Assembly: GCA_964523405.1 (NCBI GenBank)
Contig: CAZGAQ010000021.1
Span: 23,060-87,059, forward strand
Reading direction: 5' to 3'
DNA: 64,000 bases
Source: CAZGAQ01 sp964523405
GTDB lineage: Bacteria; Planctomycetota; Phycisphaerae; UBA1845; Fen-1342
Both the position numbers and the translations under genes were made by a program. The number at the start of each line of letters is the position of its first letter. Within the stretch, counting starts at the first letter, position 1. Under the pieces are notes generated by a model that was not told the origin of the DNA, searched no databases, and saw only the letters and a list, made by a program, of their open reading frames with translations. This document shows, piece after piece, positions 17,649-27,400 of the stretch.

Positions 17649-19178
17649 ATGCTCGCCCGTATCCACAGCATGGCGCTGACGGGAATCGATGCTCGGCCGT
17701 GTGAGATTGAAGTAGACGTCACGGGTCGGGGGTTTGGGATTCCCAACATTGTTGGTCTGGCGGACTCGGCGATCAAGGAGAGTGTCGATCGCATGCGCAG
17801 CGCGCTGACCAACTCCGGGTTTGCGCTGCCGCGTTCGCGGACGACGATCAACCTTGCGCCTGCCGATCTCAAGAAGGAAGGACCGGCATACGACTTGCCG
17901 ATGGCCGTCGGATTGCTGCTGGGGGACGACCAGCTGCGCAGCGAAATCGCGGGCGCCTACCTGATTGCCGGGGAGCTGGCGCTCGATGGGCGCGTGCGAC
18001 CGATCAAGGGGGCGCTGTCGATGGCGCTCTTGGCGCGCGAGCACCATTTCCGTGGGCTGATCGTGCCGCGCGAGAATGCAGCCGAGGCGGCGGTGGTGCA
18101 GGAGTTGGAAGTCTATGGCGTCGGCACGCTGACGGAGACGATCGGGCTGTTGGCCGGCGAATTGCCGTTGGAGCCGACGACGGTCGATCTCCATGCGCTG
18201 TTTGCGGTGGCGTCGCGCTACGACGCGGATTTCGCGGACGTACGAGGGCAGGAGCACGTGAAGCGGGCGCTCTTGGTGGCGGCCGCGGGGCGGCACAACG
18301 TGCTGATGATCGGGCCGCCGGGGACGGGCAAGACGATGCTGGCCAAGCGCATCCCGACGATTCTGCCGCCGATGTCGCTGCAGGAATCGCTGGAGACGAC
18401 GCGCATCTACTCGGCGTCGGGTAAGCTCAATCACGGGTTGGGGCTGCTGGCGACGCGGCCCGTGCGGCAGCCGCACCACTCGATCAGCACAGCGGCACTG
18501 GTTGGCGGCGGGACGATTCCGCAGGCGGGCGAGGTGTCGCTGTCGCATCACGGCGTGCTGTTTCTGGACGAGTTTCCGGAGTTCAACCGCACGGTGCTGG
18601 AGTCGCTGCGGCAGGTGATCGAGGATCGCGTCGTGACGATCTCGCGGGCGCACAGCGCCGTTGACTTCCCCGCGGATTTCATGCTGATTGCCGCGATGAA
18701 CCCCTGTCCGTGCGGGTACTTCACTGATCCGCGGAAGGCCTGCAAGTGCTCCGCGCCGCAGATTGATCGGTACCTGGCGCGGATCTCCGGGCCGCTCCTG
18801 GAACGGATCGACATTCACGTCGAGGTGCCAGCCGTGCCGATTGCGGCTTTGCGCGATCTGCAGCCGGGGACGGATAGCGCGACGTTGCGGGCCCAGACCG
18901 AGCGGGCGCTGGGGGTGCAGCGGGCGCGGTTTGGAGCGGGGACGACCACGACGAACGGCAGCATGACGTCGCGGCAACTGCGCAAGTTCGCGGCGATCGA
19001 CACGGAGGGGGAGCGCGTGTTGCGGCAGGCGGTCTCCGAACTCGGGTTGTCCGCGCGGGCGCATGACAAAGTGCTGCGGGTGGCGCGGACGATCGCGGAT
19101 CTGGCGGGGGAGCCGAATATCACCGCGACGCATCTGCACGAAGCGATTCAGTACCGGCGGTTGGACCGGCAGTTGTAG
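17649..19178 (+). CDS. comM: YifB/ComM family Mg-chelatase-like AAA+ ATPase
   Basis: The 509-residue protein matches the ComM/YifB family in length and order: an N-terminal Lon-protease-like domain (starts MLARIHSMALTGIDARPCEIEVDV), an AAA+ module with Walker A GPPGTGKTM at about 221-229, the chelatase insert, sensor region VLFLDEFPEFNR, zinc-like cysteines in NPCPCGYFTDPRKACKCS, and a C-terminal lid ending KVLRVARTIADLAG...HLHEAIQYR. Known ComM proteins are hexameric helicases that extend branch migration during natural transformation. No other competence genes lie nearby, so the role here is taken from the family. Confidence 0.95.
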   Translation: MLARIHSMALTGIDARPCEIEVDVTGRGFGIPNIVGLADSAIKESVDRMRSALTNSGFALPRSRTTINLAPADLKKEGPAYDLPMAVGLLLGDDQLRSEIAGAYLIAGELALDGRVRPIKGALSMALLAREHHFRGLIVPRENAAEAAVVQELEVYGVGTLTETIGLLAGELPLEPTTVDLHALFAVASRYDADFADVRGQEHVKRALLVAAAGRHNVLMIGPPGTGKTMLAKRIPTILPPMSLQESLETTRIYSASGKLNHGLGLLATRPVRQPHHSISTAALVGGGTIPQAGEVSLSHHGVLFLDEFPEFNRTVLESLRQVIEDRVVTISRAHSAVDFPADFMLIAAMNPCPCGYFTDPRKACKCSAPQIDRYLARISGPLLERIDIHVEVPAVPIAALRDLQPGTDSATLRAQTERALGVQRARFGAGTTTTNGSMTSRQLRKFAAIDTEGERVLRQAVSELGLSARAHDKVLRVARTIADLAGEPNITATHLHEAIQYRRLDRQL

Positions 19179-19197
19179 TGGTGCGCGAATCCCGGGG

Positions 19198-19216
19198 CGG
19201 ACGCGGATTTCGTCCG
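19198..19216 (+). terminator. possible terminator after comM
   Basis: CGGACG (19198-19203) pairs with CGTCCG (19211-19216) around a 7-base loop, 20 bases after the stop codon, followed by TCTGT rather than a long T-run. Confidence 0.3.
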
Positions 19217-19396
19217 TCTGTGGCCCAATTCACTCGGCGTGTGTTTCCGGTTCGGTTCGCAGCTCGATTGGCCGTGACCTTGGCGCGGACAGGTTCCAGA
19301 TCATGCTGCCGGCGTTGACGACGGCAGGCTGGAGAGGTGTCCTGTGCTCCAGCTTCCCTTCCGGCCCGTGTACCAGGCCCGGGCCGCTGCCGCGCG

Positions 19397-20920
19397 CTAC
19401 GCCCGATCCGACGTGGGTGGCCTGACCCGTGCGCCCAGAAAGCGGGTCAGGGCGGTGTAGCCCAGCAAAGCCGCAAAGAGGAGCCCGATGAGCTGCGCGC
19501 CGCGCCACGCCAGGTGATCGATGGCTGCCAGGGCGCTCGTGTGTGACAGCTCCACGATGCCGCGCGCGCGGGTTTCGGTCTGCGTCAGGGACGTCGCCAG
19601 CTCGCTGGATCCGGCCAATTGGCGAATCTCGCGCGTCAGCTCGCGGATCTGGAGCGCGGCCCGATCCAGGGCGTCCGCGGCCTGTGTATAGTCGTTTACA
19701 TCAAAGCGCGGCTGCTCAGTGCCTGGCGACGGCGCAGGCCCGCCGTGCGCCACCACCGGCGGGTAGTCGTTGCCTGAGCGAATCCGGTCCGCCGGCGACG
19801 ATTCGGCCGCCGGTTGGTCGTCCGGGGGTCGGAAGGACGCGACCATCTCCGTGATGGCGCGGACGGTGCCCGCCCAGGCGTCGCCGGCGGCGGTGGCATG
19901 GGTGGCGGTTTGCTCGACGGAGGCCGCGGCGGTCTGTACGCGTGCCAGGGCCTCGTTGGTGCAGGCGATGACTTCGCGGGTCTCCCGCAGTGTTTCCTGG
20001 AAGCTCGCCTGGCGCTGCTCCAGGTCCTCCGCCGCCAGGGAGAGCTCCCGCCGCAGGTCGGCGGGCAGGCATTCCGCCACCGTGGACAAGCGGGCGGAGC
20101 TGTGCGCGAGCTCGGCCAGGCTGGCTTGCGCCGTCTGCACGGATTCCAGCTCGTCGATGTCCATCAGGAGCAAGTTGGTCTGGAGGCGGATGGTCTCGGG
20201 GAGATCGTTGACCGTGTCGGTCAGGTGCGCTGCGACCGCCGTGAACCCCTGGATGGCCGCCGCGCCGCGGTCGATACCTTCCATGGCGCGGAATGGAGCC
20301 AGCGGCGCCCGCAGCACCGACGCGAGGACGTCGGCGTTGCGCGCGGGTTTCTGCACGGCCGTCCGCACGACCGAGCCGGAGAACTCGCCGCGCAGCGGAA
20401 ACTGCAGCGCCAGGTCCTCGATCGCGGGGCGCGTTCGGTTCAGGCTTTCCGGCGTGAGGATGAGCGCGGCAATCCGCTCGATATCCCCGAGCGAACGTCG
20501 CGCCGCCTCCTGCGCGAGCGCCTGGTTCGCGCCAAACAGCTCCCGTCCGTCGCCGCGCTCGAAAAAGTCGCGCTGCCGCACGCACAGGGCCCAGCCGTCG
20601 AGCAGGCTGTAGACGGCGTCATCCTGGTTCAGCGTGTCGCGCGCCATCGGGATCAGCCGCATCTGCCACAGCAATGCCAGGTGGCGCGTGCGGCGGTCGG
20701 GCTGGAGCGTGACGATCCGTTCGGCCGCCTCGCGGATCGTGGCCTCATACGTGTCCTCAAACTGCTGCAGCAGCTCGCCCAGCTCCTCCTTGGACAACTG
20801 GGTCCGGGCATCCGGGAAGGGGGCGCGCGATGCGGCCCGCGGCGGCAGTGCGCACCCGGCGAGTGAGACAAGGGAGCCCGACGAAAGCAGCAGCGCCACG
20901 GTTCGAACTGCGATGGTCAT
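19397..20920 (-). CDS. unknown helical lipoprotein with a C-terminal membrane helix
   Basis: The 507-residue precursor has a lipoprotein signal peptide (lipobox SLAGC, Cys23). A long, almost wholly helical body follows, with heptad-like segments such as DDLEQRQASFQETLRETREV (about 290-330). A Pro/Ser-rich linker lies near 370-410, then a second coiled segment, and one membrane helix near 475-497 (AQLIGLLFAALLGYTAL). Being anchored at both ends suggests it spans or bridges the envelope, or senses from the periplasm. The periodic coils recall chemoreceptor-like or spacer proteins, but no known domain can be named. AGGAG lies nine bases before the ATG. It is divergent from the DUF4139 genes. Confidence 0.7.
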   Translation of the reverse strand: MTIAVRTVALLLSSGSLVSLAGCALPPRAASRAPFPDARTQLSKEELGELLQQFEDTYEATIREAAERIVTLQPDRRTRHLALLWQMRLIPMARDTLNQDDAVYSLLDGWALCVRQRDFFERGDGRELFGANQALAQEAARRSLGDIERIAALILTPESLNRTRPAIEDLALQFPLRGEFSGSVVRTAVQKPARNADVLASVLRAPLAPFRAMEGIDRGAAAIQGFTAVAAHLTDTVNDLPETIRLQTNLLLMDIDELESVQTAQASLAELAHSSARLSTVAECLPADLRRELSLAAEDLEQRQASFQETLRETREVIACTNEALARVQTAAASVEQTATHATAAGDAWAGTVRAITEMVASFRPPDDQPAAESSPADRIRSGNDYPPVVAHGGPAPSPGTEQPRFDVNDYTQAADALDRAALQIRELTREIRQLAGSSELATSLTQTETRARGIVELSHTSALAAIDHLAWRGAQLIGLLFAALLGYTALTRFLGARVRPPTSDRA

Positions 20921-21173
20921 GATGGCGATCTCCTACAGGACAGGCACACAGGACGCATCATGCCCAACCGAGCGCGTTTTTCCAGCCCCGCGGCCGGCGG
21001 TGGCGACCCGGTTTCGCGGCGCGGACCCGGCGGATGGGCGACGCGCGTCCGCAAGGCCCGTTTCCGGCGGACGGGAACTTTCGGCGGCCCGGTGGCGTCT
21101 AATTCCCTGAGCGGTCCGGCCGTGCCCCGCGGTCGGGGCGGTGGACCGCAGCGTTTCCGCAAGGAGTCCGCAT

Positions 21174-22370
21174 ATGCGCCGGTTATCCGCGGTGGGGTAT
21201 GGTCTGGCCTGGGGGCTGGTGGCGCTGCTGCCGGACGTGGCGCAGGCGCGGGTGAAGCTGATCACGCTGCCGGTGCGTGAGCGCGTGGAGGTACAGCTCG
21301 ATCATCCGCAGGCGACACTGGTCGAGGAGGAGCGGATTGTTCCGCTGGTGAAAGGGCCCAACCAGGTGGACTTCTCGTGGGCCAACACGGCGATTGACCC
21401 GGAGACGATTCTGCTTCGTGTGCTAGCGCCCGCGGACGGGGACGCGCTCGAGGCGAAGGTGCTGTCCGTCAGCTATCCGCCCAACGAGGCGGCGCTGGTC
21501 TGGGAGGTTGCGGCCAGCGCGTCGGGCTCGGCCCGCGTGCGCATCAGCTACCTCCTGGCCAACCTGAGCAAGAGCTTCAACTATCGCGCCACGGCCGCCC
21601 ATGACGAGCGGACACTGACGCTGGCCCAGTACATGCGGCTGCAGAATTTCGCCAACGAGGAGTACGGCGCGAGCGGTCTGTTCGCGGGATACGGCAAGCA
21701 GTTTCTGCGGCCGATCGGGCTCAATGAGACGAAGGAGATGCTGGTGGAGCGCGTCGCGAACGTGCCGGTCCGCAAGACGTACACCTGCGACCCGGCGCAG
21801 TTCGACTACTTGGACCGACCGAAGAACAAGTTGCGCGTGCCGATGCATTACGTGCTCAAGAACGATGGGGCCAACCAGCTTGGCCGCGCGCCGCTGCCGT
21901 ATGGCAAGGTGCGCATCTTCCAGGATGACGGGCACGGCGGGACGGCGTTTCTGGGGGAGGACTGGGGCAAGTTCACACCGATCGATGACGAGTTGCGGCT
22001 GTACCTGGGGGTCGCCCAGGACATCGTCGTGGTGCGGACGATCGAGCGTAACGACAAACGGCGCGTGGCGGGCAATCTCGAGGACCACGACGTCGTCATC
22101 AAGTACGAGGTCGAGAACTTCAAGAATCAGCCGGTCGTGCTCGACGTGGGCGAGAATCTGCGCTACGTCCGCAACGAAGTCCGCCAGGACACCAAGCGGG
22201 ACGTGCAGTGGGAGCTGGCACCGGACACGACGTTGACCGGCCCGCCGGATGCGGAGAAGACGACCGATGAGCAAGTGCTGTTTCACGTGCCGCTGCCGGC
22301 GTGTGGCGCGGGGGCGAAGGCGGAGAAGTTGGTCTACCGGCTGCACGTGATCATCAAGAACGAGTGGTAA
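21174..22370 (+). CDS. DUF4139-type secreted protein, first of a tandem pair
   Basis: The 398-residue product has a Sec signal peptide (MRRLS..., core to about 20, cleavage near AQA-RVK). The beta-rich remainder has features typical of DUF4139 proteins: an N-terminal segment (VEVQLDHPQATLVEEERIVPLVKGPNQVDFSWANTAID) and a C-terminal region with PYGKVRIFQDD and FKNQPVVLDVGENLRYV. No enzymatic motif is visible. The next gene, 30 bases downstream, encodes a diverged paralogue with the same NQVDFSWANT/NPLQFSWANT signature, so the two are probably an operon and may form a heteromeric envelope structure. AGGAG precedes the ATG at 21174; an upstream in-frame ATG lacks one. Confidence 0.75.
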   Translation: MRRLSAVGYGLAWGLVALLPDVAQARVKLITLPVRERVEVQLDHPQATLVEEERIVPLVKGPNQVDFSWANTAIDPETILLRVLAPADGDALEAKVLSVSYPPNEAALVWEVAASASGSARVRISYLLANLSKSFNYRATAAHDERTLTLAQYMRLQNFANEEYGASGLFAGYGKQFLRPIGLNETKEMLVERVANVPVRKTYTCDPAQFDYLDRPKNKLRVPMHYVLKNDGANQLGRAPLPYGKVRIFQDDGHGGTAFLGEDWGKFTPIDDELRLYLGVAQDIVVVRTIERNDKRRVAGNLEDHDVVIKYEVENFKNQPVVLDVGENLRYVRNEVRQDTKRDVQWELAPDTTLTGPPDAEKTTDEQVLFHVPLPACGAGAKAEKLVYRLHVIIKNEW

Positions 22371-22400
22371 GGCCGACGTCGCACCAGTGAGGGTTTTCCC

Positions 22401-23822
22401 ATGCGCAAAATGCTTCATGGCATGCTGACCATCGTGCTCGCCGCGGGTGCGGGCGTCGCCGGGGCCCGCAATATCGACTTGTCCACGGTTCCGCCGCGCG
22501 ACACCGTGCAACTGACGATTTACAACTCCGAGGACCTGACGCTGGTGCGGGAAACGCGCGTGCTGACGTTCCAGCGCGGCGTCAACCCACTGCAGTTCAG
22601 TTGGGCGAACACGCTCATTGACGCGAGTTCGGTGGAGCTGACGTTCCGCACGCGGCCGGACCAGCTCTCCGTCCTGGACACGACGTTTCCGCATGACAAG
22701 CCGCAGATGCTGTACTGGAACGTGCAGAGCGAGTTCGACGGCGAGGCCACGGTGGAGATCACGTACTTCACGTCCGGCATCTCGTGGGCGGCGGACTACG
22801 TGTGTCTGGCGAATGCCGACGAGTCGCAGATGCACCTGGACGGCTTCGTGCGTATCCAGAACCGCTCTGGCGAGCACTACGAGAACGCGCAAATCCGCCT
22901 GGTGGTGGGGACCATCAACCTCGTGGAGAAGATCGCCCAGTTGGCGCAGCTCGCGCTGGACAAGGTCGACCGGATGCCGGCGGCCGAACGTGGCGCGCTC
23001 CGCCAGGTGGCGGCCAAGAGCGCGCTGTCCGATCGTCGGGCGGCGGGTGAGGTGGATGCCGCAGGGGGGCGACTCGAGGAGCCCCAGATCGTCAAGGAGG
23101 GCCTGAGCGAGTACTTCATCTACACGATCGAGGGAACGCAGACCGTCGCGGATACCTGGTCGAAGCGCATGCGCAGCTTCGAGGGTGCGGCCGTGCCGTT
23201 CCGCATTCAATACCGCTATCGGCCGGTGGAGTATGGCGACCAGCTCGTGCGCTTGTATCTGCTGACGAACGACACGGCATCCGGGCTGGGGACGACGCCC
23301 CTGCCGGACGGGATCGTGCGGGTGTTTCGCGACAACGGCCGCGATGGGCTGAGCTTCCTGGCCGCGCAGCCCATCAAGTATGTGCCGATCGGGGACAAGC
23401 TCGAGTTGAATCTCGGGCCCGATCCGGAGGTGATCTTCGAGCTCATCAAGCGGCGGGCGTATCGGGATAACTTGTGGATGCATGTGACGGGCACGGATCT
23501 GTTCCGGCGCGTCGACGACGGCGCCCTGCAGATTGAGGTCAACAGCGCGGTGGAGGGCTGGGACGATCACGAGGTCTACACGCAGCGCATCCGCAACTAC
23601 TCGGCCAAGCCCATCGACGTCGAAGTGCGCCGGGCGTTCCCGGGGCACGTCGTCTTTCGCAGCGCGCTGGCGGCGAAGCTGCACGACTTTCGGACGGTTG
23701 AGTTCACCGCGTCCGTGCCGCGTGGGCAGCGCGTCGACCTGCCGTTTGAGATCGTGCGCCACCAGGGCCGCAACGCCAAGCAGAACAACGTTACCCTCGA
23801 ACCCGCCACGGCGGCACCGTAA
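22401..23822 (+). CDS. DUF4139-type secreted protein, second of a tandem pair
   Basis: The 473-residue product has a signal peptide ending near GAR-NID. The N-terminal module (RDTVQLTIYNSEDLTLVRETR...) contains VNPLQFSWANTLIDASSVEL, directly comparable to the preceding protein. ITYFTSGISWAADYVCL and the middle YENAQIRLVVG segment are typical of DUF4139, and the C-terminal part carries PDGIVRVFRDNGRDGLSFL. A helical insert (about 175-225, KIAQLAQLALDKVDRM...) is not obvious in the first paralogue. The function is unknown. The gene ends about 590 bases before the giant LEPR-xLL gene on the same strand. Confidence 0.75.
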   Translation: MRKMLHGMLTIVLAAGAGVAGARNIDLSTVPPRDTVQLTIYNSEDLTLVRETRVLTFQRGVNPLQFSWANTLIDASSVELTFRTRPDQLSVLDTTFPHDKPQMLYWNVQSEFDGEATVEITYFTSGISWAADYVCLANADESQMHLDGFVRIQNRSGEHYENAQIRLVVGTINLVEKIAQLAQLALDKVDRMPAAERGALRQVAAKSALSDRRAAGEVDAAGGRLEEPQIVKEGLSEYFIYTIEGTQTVADTWSKRMRSFEGAAVPFRIQYRYRPVEYGDQLVRLYLLTNDTASGLGTTPLPDGIVRVFRDNGRDGLSFLAAQPIKYVPIGDKLELNLGPDPEVIFELIKRRAYRDNLWMHVTGTDLFRRVDDGALQIEVNSAVEGWDDHEVYTQRIRNYSAKPIDVEVRRAFPGHVVFRSALAAKLHDFRTVEFTASVPRGQRVDLPFEIVRHQGRNAKQNNVTLEPATAAP

Positions 23823-24416
23823 GCCGGATGCAAGCTGACCCAGGGTCCAGAGCGGTTTTGCTTCCGGTGTGGTACTCTGGAATGGGCCTTCTTCGTCAGG
23901 CACTGCGCGCTTCGCTCGGGGCCGGCGGAGGCCGGACGCGCCACGCTCCGTCAGGCCGGGACGCGCGACGCGACGGGGCAATGCACCATTGGTGAGACGG
24001 TTCGAGGGGGTAGAGCGACGCCGCGCGGCAGCGCGGGGCGCGCGAGCGGGCGGGTCGTTGCGCCGGAAAGCGGTGCCGCCCGCGGGTCAAAGCGGCTCAA
24101 ACTGCCACAGCGTGGCGGGGGGCAACGGGGCGCCGGGCCGGCATGCGCGATGGTCCTGGCGCGGCAAGGCCACTTCTCGGACGTGCGGTCGACCCAGCGC
24201 GGAATCCCGGGTAGTCACCCGAGTGGCTCAGTAGGCGCAGGCCCGAGAAATCCCCGGACGTTGCGGGGACGTGGTCGGCGGTACGAACACGCGATCGAGG
24301 GGGGGCGCCATCGAGACGATCAACCCCATAAGCGCCGATGTCGGCACTACCGACACGGACCCGGGCTCGTGCGCCCGTGGTCGAGCCGGCCAATAGAGAG
24401 AGTAGGAAGAACGCGC
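23823..24416. other. long leader region of the giant surface-protein gene
   Basis: About 590 bases with no credible gene. It contains several potential stems, for example CCCCG (24252-24256) with CGGGG (24264-24268) and a CGGGTAGTCACCCG hairpin just before. A purine-rich AGAGAGTAGGAAG ribosome site sits just ahead of the ATG at 24417. I looked for a c-di-GMP (GEMM-type) riboswitch because of the downstream PilZ gene and could not recognise one. No clear promoter pair is visible. Confidence 0.45.
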
Positions 24417-27400
24417 ATGGCGGATCGCCCGCACAAAGAGAACGTCGCGCAGCCGGCCGATTCCGGCTCAAATGGTCAACCCAACCAGGCCGGGCGGCAG
24501 CCCCCAGCGCGACGTCGGAAGGCGAGAGGACAGATGGAACCACTCGAACCCCGCATCCTGATGTCGGCCACCTGGTCCGATACGGAAACCGGCCAGACGC
24601 AGCCGGACGCCACGGATCACAATGACACGTTTACCGGCACGGACGGGGCCGACACGGCCCATGCGCTCACCGGTGATGACCTGCTGCTGGGCGGTGCGGG
24701 GGATGATGCGCTCTTCGGCGACGCCGGCAATGACGTTCTCGCTGGCGCGGAGGGTGACGACCAGTTGGAGGGGGGCACGGGCAGCGACGTGCTGGATGGC
24801 GGGGCCGGCGTGGATACGGCCCACTATGACAACGCGACCGCAGGGGTGAATGTCAGCCTGGCGGCCGGGGCGGCGACGGGCGGGGACGGCAACGATCTGC
24901 TGCACAACCTGGAGAACGTCGTCGGCTCAGCGCACGACGATATCCTGACGGGCGACGGTGGGGCGAACGTCCTGACCGGTGGAGCCGGGCACGACCACCT
25001 GGAGGGCGGGGCGGGCGACGATACGCTTGACGCCGGCACCGGCACCGACACGGCGCACTACGACCATGCCGCGGGCGGCGTGAATGTGAACCTCAGCACC
25101 GGCACCGCCACCGGCGGCGACGGGCACGACACGCTGGTGAACTTCGAGAACGTGACAGGTTCGGCCCATGACGACATCCTCACCGGAGGCAGCGGGGCGA
25201 ACGTGCTCGTGGCGGGCGCGGGCAACGACCACCTCGAAGGCGGCACGGGCAACGACACGCTCGATGGCGGCACGGGCAGCGACACCGCGCACTACGAACA
25301 CGCCGCGGGCAGCGTGAACGCGAATCTCAGCGCCGGCACCGCGACCGGCGCGGACGGCAGCGACACGTTGCTCAGTATTGAGAACGTGACCGGCTCGAAC
25401 TACGACGACACGCTGACCGGGCACACCGGTGCAAACGTGCTGGCCGGTGGCGCCGGCAACGACCATTTGGAAGGCGGCGCCGGGGACGACACGCTCGACG
25501 GGGGAACGGGCAGCGATACCGCCCATTACGACCACGCGGCCACGGGAGTCACGGTCAACCTGACGACGGGGACGGCCAGCGGCGGCGACGGCAATGACAC
25601 GCTGAGCGGCATTGAGAACGTCACCGGCTCGGCGCACAACGATACGCTGACTGGCGACGGCGGCGCCAACGTGCTGACCGGCGGCGCGGGCAACGACCAC
25701 CTGGAAGGCGGCCTGGGCGATGACACGCTCGCCGGCGGGACGGGCACCGATACGGTCCACTACGACCACGCCACGGGCAGCGTGGACGTCAATCTCGCGG
25801 CCGGATCGGCCACCGGCAGTGACGGCCACGACACGCTGACCGGCATCGAGAATGCCACGGGCTCGGCGTACGACGACACGCTGACCGGTGGCGGCGGCGC
25901 GAACGTGCTGGCGGGCGGGGCGGGCAATGATCAGTTGGAAGGTGGTGCGGGAGCCGACACGCTGGATGGTGGCGCGGGCCTCGACACGGCGCACTATGAC
26001 CACGCGTCCGCGGCGGTCAACGTGAACCTGGCGACGGGTACGGCTACCGGCGGCGATGGCGCTGACACGCTGACCGGCATCGAGAACGCCACCGGCTCCG
26101 CTTACAACGACACGCTCATCGGCGACAGCGGGGCGAACGTTCTGACCGGCGGCGCCGGCAACGACTATCTCGAAGGCGGGGCGGGCAGCGACACGCTCGC
26201 GGGCGGCGCGGGCACCGACACGGTGCACTACGACCACGCGTCCGCGGAGGTCAACGTCAATCTCGCCGCCGGCACAGCCAGCGGCGGGGACGGTACGGAC
26301 GCGTTGAGCGGCATCGAGAACGCCACCGGCTCCGCCTACAACGACACGCTGACCGGCGACGGCGGCGCCAACGTGCTGTCCGGCGGAGCGGGCAACGACA
26401 CACTGGGCGGCGCGTCCGGCGATGACCGGCTGGACGGCGGCGCGGGCAACGACCAGCTCGAGGGCGGGCTGGGTGACGACGCGCTGGACGGCGGCGCAGG
26501 CACCGATACGGCCCATTACGAGCATGCGACCGGCGCGGTGACGGTTGACCTGGCGGCCGGCACCGCCAGCGGCGCCGACGGCAATGACACGCTCACCAGC
26601 ATCGAGAACGTCACCGGCTCGGACTATGACGACAAGCTGACGGGCGACGCCGGCGCGAACACGATTGGGGCCGGCGCGGGTAACGACGACGTCGAGGGCG
26701 GGGCGGGCAACGACACGCTCGATGGCGGCGCCGGACAGGACACGGTGCATTACGACGGGGCCACGGCCGGCGTGACGGTCAACCTGGCAGCGGGTACGGC
26801 GACGGGCGGCGCGGGGAGCGATACCCTGACCGGCTTCGAGAGCGCGACGGGCTCGGACTACAACGACACGTTGACCGGCGACGCCAACGCCAACACGCTG
26901 TCCGGCGGCGCGGGGCATGATACGCTCGACGGCGGTGCCGGCGACGACACACTCGACGGTGGTGCCGGGACGGACACCGCGAGCTACGCGGCCGCGAGCT
27001 CCGGCGTGACGGCGAACCTCACGACCGGGGTGGCCACGGGCGGCGCCGGCACGGACACGCTCAGGAACATTGAGAATCTGACCGGTTCGTCCTCCGGCGA
27101 CACCCTGACGGGGGATGCCGGCGACAACGTCCTGAGCGGCGGGGCGGGGAATGACATGCTGAGCGGTGGGGCAGGCGACGACACGCTCGACGGCGGCAGC
27201 GGCACGGATACCGCGACGTATGCCGGTTCGACGGGCGCGGTCAATGTCGACCTGACGGCCGGCACGGCCACGGGGGCCGCCGGTAACGATACGCTGGTCG
27301 GAATCGAGAACGTCACAGGCACGGCGTACGACGACACGCTCGTCGGTAACGGCAACGCGAACTCGCTGTCCGGCGGCAGCGGCAACGACACACTGCAAGC

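Noticed and set aside
21423..23981. 852-codon open frame opposite the DUF4139 genes
   Set aside because: A shadow of two genes on the plus strand, with biased composition and no recognisable motif.
23823..24416. c-di-GMP (GEMM) riboswitch before the giant gene
   Set aside because: The conserved GEMM core could not be found; only generic GC stems are present.
24927..27398. Very long open frame on the minus strand opposite the RTX array (and others at 30585-32930)
   Set aside because: They mirror the repeat codons of the giant gene. The encoded chains repeat the same Val/Ala/Arg pattern without domain features, and GC-rich codons keep antisense frames open.
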